DNA of 64,000 nucleotides. Source: Rathayibacter sp. VKM Ac-2857. Its GTDB lineage: Bacteria; Actinomycetota; Actinomycetes; Actinomycetales; Microbacteriaceae. The stretch is from assembly GCF_013205025.1 (NCBI RefSeq), contig NZ_JABMLE010000004.1:120846-184845 (forward strand). The letters run 5' to 3'. The position numbers were made by a program, and so were the translations under genes. The notes beneath the pieces were generated by a model that had not been told where the DNA came from, made no database searches, and worked only from the letters and a program-made list of their open reading frames with translations. This document shows, piece by piece, positions 61,224-64,000 of this stretch. Every line of letters begins with the position of its first letter. Within the stretch, counting starts at the first letter, position 1.

Positions 61224-62108
61224 ATGAGGCGCACGATCGGCGGACGCGGGTTCGACTTCGAGCGGGAGGTCGCGGTGATGGCGGTCGTGAACCGCACGCC
61301 GGACTCCTTCTACGACAAAGGCTCCACCTTCGCGCTCGACCGGGCCGTCGAGGCAGCGGTGCGAGCGGCCGAGCAGGGCGCCGACTGGGTCGACATCGGC
61401 GGAGTGCCGTTCGGCCGCGGACCGGCCGTCTCGCTCCAGGAGGAGCTGGACCGGGTGGTGCCGGTGGTCGCGGGGATCCACGAGCGCAGCGACGTGGTGA
61501 TCTCCGTCGACACGACGCGCGCCGAGGTGGCCCGCGCGAGCATCGCCGAGGGCGCCTCCGTCGTCAACGACACCAGCGGGCTGCACGATCCGGGGATGCT
61601 CGCGGTGCTCGCGGGCTCCTCCGCCCAGCTCGTCGTCACGCACAGCGTGGGCGCGCCGCGAAGTGAGCCGGCGGCGCCGCAGTACGACGACGTCGTGGCG
61701 GAGGTGATCGAGCACCTGCGCGTGCGGGTGGAGCGCGCGCGGGCGGCGGGGATCCCCGACGACCGGCTGATCGTCGATCCCGGGCACGACCTCAACAAGA
61801 ACACCCTGCACACGCTCGAGCTGACGCGCCGGCTGGGGGAGCTGTCGGTCCTCGGGCTGCCCGTGCTCGCGGCGGTGTCGAACAAGGACTTCATCGGCGA
61901 GACCCTGGACCGGCCGCAGGGCGAGCGGCTGGAGGGCTCGCTGGCGGCGGCGGTGATCTGCATCCTGAACGGGGCGCGGATCGTGCGGATGCACGACGTG
62001 CGGCAGGCGGTGGACGCGGTGCGGCTGACGGAGGCGGTGCTGGGCTGGCGGGCACCGGCGTATCTGCGGCACAACGTGGCGCCGGGCGACGTAGCGGTCG
62101 GCGCGTGA
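61224..62108 (+). CDS. folP2: Dihydropteroate synthase-like protein (FolP2 type)
   Basis: A 294-residue TIM barrel of the dihydropteroate synthase family. It carries VNRTPDSFYDKGSTF, which is closer to mycobacterial FolP2 than to the folate enzyme FolP1 (VTDDSF-like). VVNDTSGL, LIVDPGHDLNKNTLH and AAVSNKDFIG complete the set. FolP2 of M. tuberculosis is reported to lack normal synthase activity, and no folate genes lie nearby. I chose ATG 61224 with GGCGGAGGG upstream; GTG 61173 would add 17 residues. Stop overlaps the next GTG. Confidence 0.85.
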   Translation: MRRTIGGRGFDFEREVAVMAVVNRTPDSFYDKGSTFALDRAVEAAVRAAEQGADWVDIGGVPFGRGPAVSLQEELDRVVPVVAGIHERSDVVISVDTTRAEVARASIAEGASVVNDTSGLHDPGMLAVLAGSSAQLVVTHSVGAPRSEPAAPQYDDVVAEVIEHLRVRVERARAAGIPDDRLIVDPGHDLNKNTLHTLELTRRLGELSVLGLPVLAAVSNKDFIGETLDRPQGERLEGSLAAAVICILNGARIVRMHDVRQAVDAVRLTEAVLGWRAPAYLRHNVAPGDVAVGA

Positions 62109-62842
62109 GCGCGGCGATCGACCGGCTGCGGCCGGTGCCGGCTCAGGACCTCTCCGACGAGCAGCTGCTCGCGGCCTACGCGGACGGCGCGGGCGAGGCG
62201 TGGCTGCGGGTGAACTTCGTCTCGAGCATCGACGGCGCGGTGACGCGCGAGGGCGTCTCGGGGGCGCTGGGCGATGAGGCGGACCTGCGGGTCTTCGACC
62301 TGCTGCGGCGACTGGCCGACGTGGTGCTCGTCGCGGCCGGGACGGTGCGGACCGAGGGCTACGGGCCGATGGTGCTCGGCGACGAGCCCGCGGCGGCGCG
62401 GGCGGCGGCGGGGCAGCCTCCGCATCCGGTGTTCGCGATCGTCTCGGGGTCGCTGGACCTCGATCCCGCGTCGCGGATCTTCACGGAGGCGCCGGTGCGG
62501 CCGATCGTGGTGACGACCGGGGCGTCGCCGGAGCGGCGGCGTGCGGAGCTGGCAGAGGTGGCCGACGTGCTGATCTGCGGCGAGGACGCGCTGGACGCGG
62601 GGCGGATGCGCGCGGAGCTCGCCGCGCGCGGGCTCGGCCGGATCCACTGCGAGGGCGGGCCGGGTCTGCTCGGCACGCTGCTCGCCGCGGACGCCGTCGA
62701 CGAGCTGTGCCTGACGATCAGCCCGTCGCTCGAGTCGGGCGACGCCGGCCGCATCGCCCGCGGCCCTGCGACCCCGCGCGACCTGCGCCTGGCGCACGTG
62801 CTCGCCGCCGGCGACACCCTCCTCCTCCGCTACCTGCGCTGA
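62105..62842 (+). CDS. RibD C-terminal-type pyrimidine/pterin reductase
   Basis: A 245-residue protein of the DHFR-like RibD_C fold. It has VNFVSSIDGAVT near the N-terminus, VLVAAGTVRTEGYGP for NADPH, and CEGGPGLLGTLLAADAVDELCLTISP late. No deaminase domain is present, so it is a stand-alone reductase, as in riboflavin synthesis or related pathways. GTG overlap (GTGA) with the FolP2-like gene suggests they act together. Stop lies within a 10-bp tandem repeat. Confidence 0.88.
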   Translation: MSAAIDRLRPVPAQDLSDEQLLAAYADGAGEAWLRVNFVSSIDGAVTREGVSGALGDEADLRVFDLLRRLADVVLVAAGTVRTEGYGPMVLGDEPAAARAAAGQPPHPVFAIVSGSLDLDPASRIFTEAPVRPIVVTTGASPERRRAELAEVADVLICGEDALDAGRMRAELAARGLGRIHCEGGPGLLGTLLAADAVDELCLTISPSLESGDAGRIARGPATPRDLRLAHVLAAGDTLLLRYLR

Positions 62843-62851
62843 CCTGCGCTG
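62832..62851 (+). repeat. 10-bp tandem duplication across a stop codon
   Basis: ACCTGCGCTG is present at 62832 and again at 62842; each copy is followed by A to give a TGA, and the first is the reductase stop. Confidence 0.9.
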
Positions 62852-62859
62852 ATCCCCGC

Positions 62860-62920
62860 CGCGAGATGCCACTTGTGCACGCGACACGCCGAGGATTGCG
62901 TGCACAAGTGGCATCTCGCG
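62860..62920. repeat. Perfect 23-bp inverted repeat with 15-base loop
   Basis: Arm 62860-62882 (starts CGCGAGATGCCAC, ends GTGCACGC) is the exact reverse complement of 62898-62920. The loop is 62883-62897. It fills the 91-base gap between the reductase and the APH-like gene and ends next to the GGGAGGG ribosome site at 62920-62926. No T-run follows, so it is not a standard terminator. It is unlike the REP family described in this window. Confidence 0.95.
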
Positions 62921-62933
62921 GGAGGGTGGACGG

Positions 62934-63656
62934 GTGAGTGGGCCGGATCTGAGCAGGCAGACGTCGATGGTCGGGGTGCGGGTGCCTGAGGTCGCGGTGG
63001 TGCTCAACGGCGGAGTGGCGCCGGAGCTGGTGTGGCGGAACGCGCTGGACGGGCTGACGTTCCGAGTGCGGGACGGATATCTGAAGTGGAATCCGCGGGC
63101 GAGCGGCGTCGACCTCGGGCGGGAGGCGGTGCGGCTGGAGTGGCTCGCGGGGCGGCATCCGGTGCCGCGCATCCTCGAGCGCGGGGAGGACGCGGAGGCG
63201 CAGTGGCTGCTGACGGCGCCCCTCGACGGCGCGAGTGCTGTCGCTCCAGAGTGGGTCGCGCGGCCGGAGGAGGCGGTGCGGGCGATCGCGGCGGGGCTGC
63301 GGGCGGTCCACGCGCTGCCCGTGGCCGAGGTGCCCGCGGCGCTGCGCGGTGACTCGTGGTTCGATCGGCGACCCGTCGTGCTCGGGGTGGCTCCGGCCCT
63401 CGACGATGCCGTCGTGGTGCACGGGGACGCCTGCGCGCCGAACACGCTGATCGGTGCTGACGGTCTCTGGAGCGCGAGCGTCGACGTGGGGGATCTCGGG
63501 GTGGGCGACCGCTGGGCGGATCTCGCGGTCGCGGCGGTCAGCCTCGGCTGGAACTACGGCGAGGGCTGGGGGCCGCTCCTGCTCCGCGAGTACGGGATCG
63601 AGCCGGACGAGGAGCGGGCTCGGTACTACCGGGAGCTGTGGGGGCGCGAGTCCTGA
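62934..63656 (+). CDS. Aminoglycoside 3'-phosphotransferase-like kinase (APH family)
   Basis: A 240-residue APH-fold kinase. The catalytic loop HGDACAPN puts the catalytic base Asp165 and Asn170 in place. The metal-binding Asp184 is in VDVGDLGVGDRWADLA, close to the IDCGRLGVADR block of APH(3'). The N-lobe and helical region are shorter than in classical APH(3') enzymes (about 260 residues), mainly before the catalytic loop. Resistance or another small-molecule kinase role is possible. GTG start with GGGAGGG. GC content matches its neighbours. Confidence 0.85.
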   Translation: MSGPDLSRQTSMVGVRVPEVAVVLNGGVAPELVWRNALDGLTFRVRDGYLKWNPRASGVDLGREAVRLEWLAGRHPVPRILERGEDAEAQWLLTAPLDGASAVAPEWVARPEEAVRAIAAGLRAVHALPVAEVPAALRGDSWFDRRPVVLGVAPALDDAVVVHGDACAPNTLIGADGLWSASVDVGDLGVGDRWADLAVAAVSLGWNYGEGWGPLLLREYGIEPDEERARYYRELWGRES

Positions 63657-63718
63657 CCCGTGTGCCGGCCGGCGCGCCGGACCGTGCCGGCCGCCAGCGA
63701 GCTCGGCGGGCGGCCCAC

Positions 63719-64000
63719 TCATGCTGATCGAGTAGCCCGCGGAGCGGGCGTATCGAGATCCACCAGCGCCGGAGGACGAGTCTGCAGACCTGGCGTGCTG
63801 GGGACGGGGGGTCTCGATACGCCCCTGCGGGGCTACTCGACCAGCATGTCTGCGGGCGTCTCTTCGAAGGAGATCCACCGGCGCCGGAGGACGAGTCTGC
63901 AGACCTGGCGTGCTGGGGACGGTGGGTCTCGATACGCCCCTGCGGGGCTACTCGACCAGCATGTCTGCGGGCGTCTCTTCGAAGGAGATCCACCGGCGCC
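63719..64000. repeat. REP-like array 5 with 115-bp tandem units, running off the window
   Basis: One forward copy at 63720-63764 is followed by tandem 115-base units 63757-63871 and 63872-63986, with a third starting at 63987 and cut by the window end. Each unit holds the spacer with CTGCAG and an inverted copy (63807-63848, 63922-63963). The bases 63657-63718 after the APH-like gene hold no gene. Confidence 0.92.

Noticed and set aside
62860..62920. The 23-bp inverted repeat as an intrinsic terminator
   Set aside because: The bases after the stem are GGAGGGTGG on plus, and the minus side is equally T-poor. It may still end transcripts by another route, so it is listed as a repeat.
62934..63656. 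Recent horizontal gain of the APH-like gene
   Set aside because: Base composition and codon use match the neighbours and there is no insertion sequence or integron feature.

Overview
The window is a stretch of high-GC (roughly 70%) actinobacterial core chromosome. Gene content and order point to the family Microbacteriaceae, perhaps a Rathayibacter-like genus. The clues are a mycothione reductase, an aroG / PASTA kinase / Rv2175c-like / idsA neighbourhood, a dcw cluster carrying sepF and divIVA, a bcc-aa3 type respiratory chain, and a MurE without the diaminopimelate-recognition motif (this family builds B-type peptidoglycan without DAP). The genus is an inference; the family-level call is fairly firm.

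Layout. 1-2845: the end of a MinD/ParA-like ATPase, mycothione reductase and peptide deformylase, overlapping head to tail. 3433-5256 (minus): long-chain acyl-CoA synthetase, divergent from a ROK glucokinase, an acylglycerolphosphate acyltransferase and class II DAHP synthase (5439-8633). 9112-12638: a PASTA-domain Ser/Thr kinase, its Rv2175c-like DNA-binding neighbour and a polyprenyl diphosphate synthase. 12782-33341: DUF3040 protein, then the division and cell-wall cluster mraZ-rsmH-ftsL-ftsI-murE-murF-mraY-murD-ftsW-murG-murC-ftsQ-ftsZ-yggS-sepF-yggT-divIVA-lspA and an RluD-type pseudouridine synthase. 33393-42746: dnaE, hisD, nrdR, pyrD, a DUF3043 protein (minus), an M20 peptidase and erpA. 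42959-51107: ctaC-ctaD-ctaF (plus) converging on ctaE-qcrC-qcrA-qcrB (minus), together the cytochrome bcc-aa3 chain. 51177-59724: trpD, a dhaK-dhaL-dhaM dihydroxyacetone kinase set that takes phosphate from the PTS, a PAP2/diacylglycerol-kinase fusion, a small unknown protein, a Nudix hydrolase, an FAD-linked oxidase and a YdjM-type membrane protein. 59777-60473: four tRNA genes (Val-CAC on minus; Gly-GCC, Cys-GCA and Val-GAC on plus). 60578-63656: GNAT acetyltransferase, FolP2-like protein, RibD-type reductase and an APH(3')-like kinase.

I see no prophage, insertion sequence, CRISPR array or defence island. The non-routine content is between genes. Five arrays of an inverted, REP-like element (consensus core GTCGAGTAGCCCCGCAGGGG followed by CGTATCGAGA) sit at gene 3' ends, two of them amplified as exact 146-bp and 115-bp tandem units. 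A two-hairpin module follows both def and dnaE, and its second stem differs by compensatory changes. A perfect 23-bp inverted repeat lies in front of the APH-like gene. Short exact tandem duplications, several spanning stop codons, recur in spacers. A TANNNT box placed six to nine bases before the start codon (predicted leaderless transcripts) recurs at many genes.
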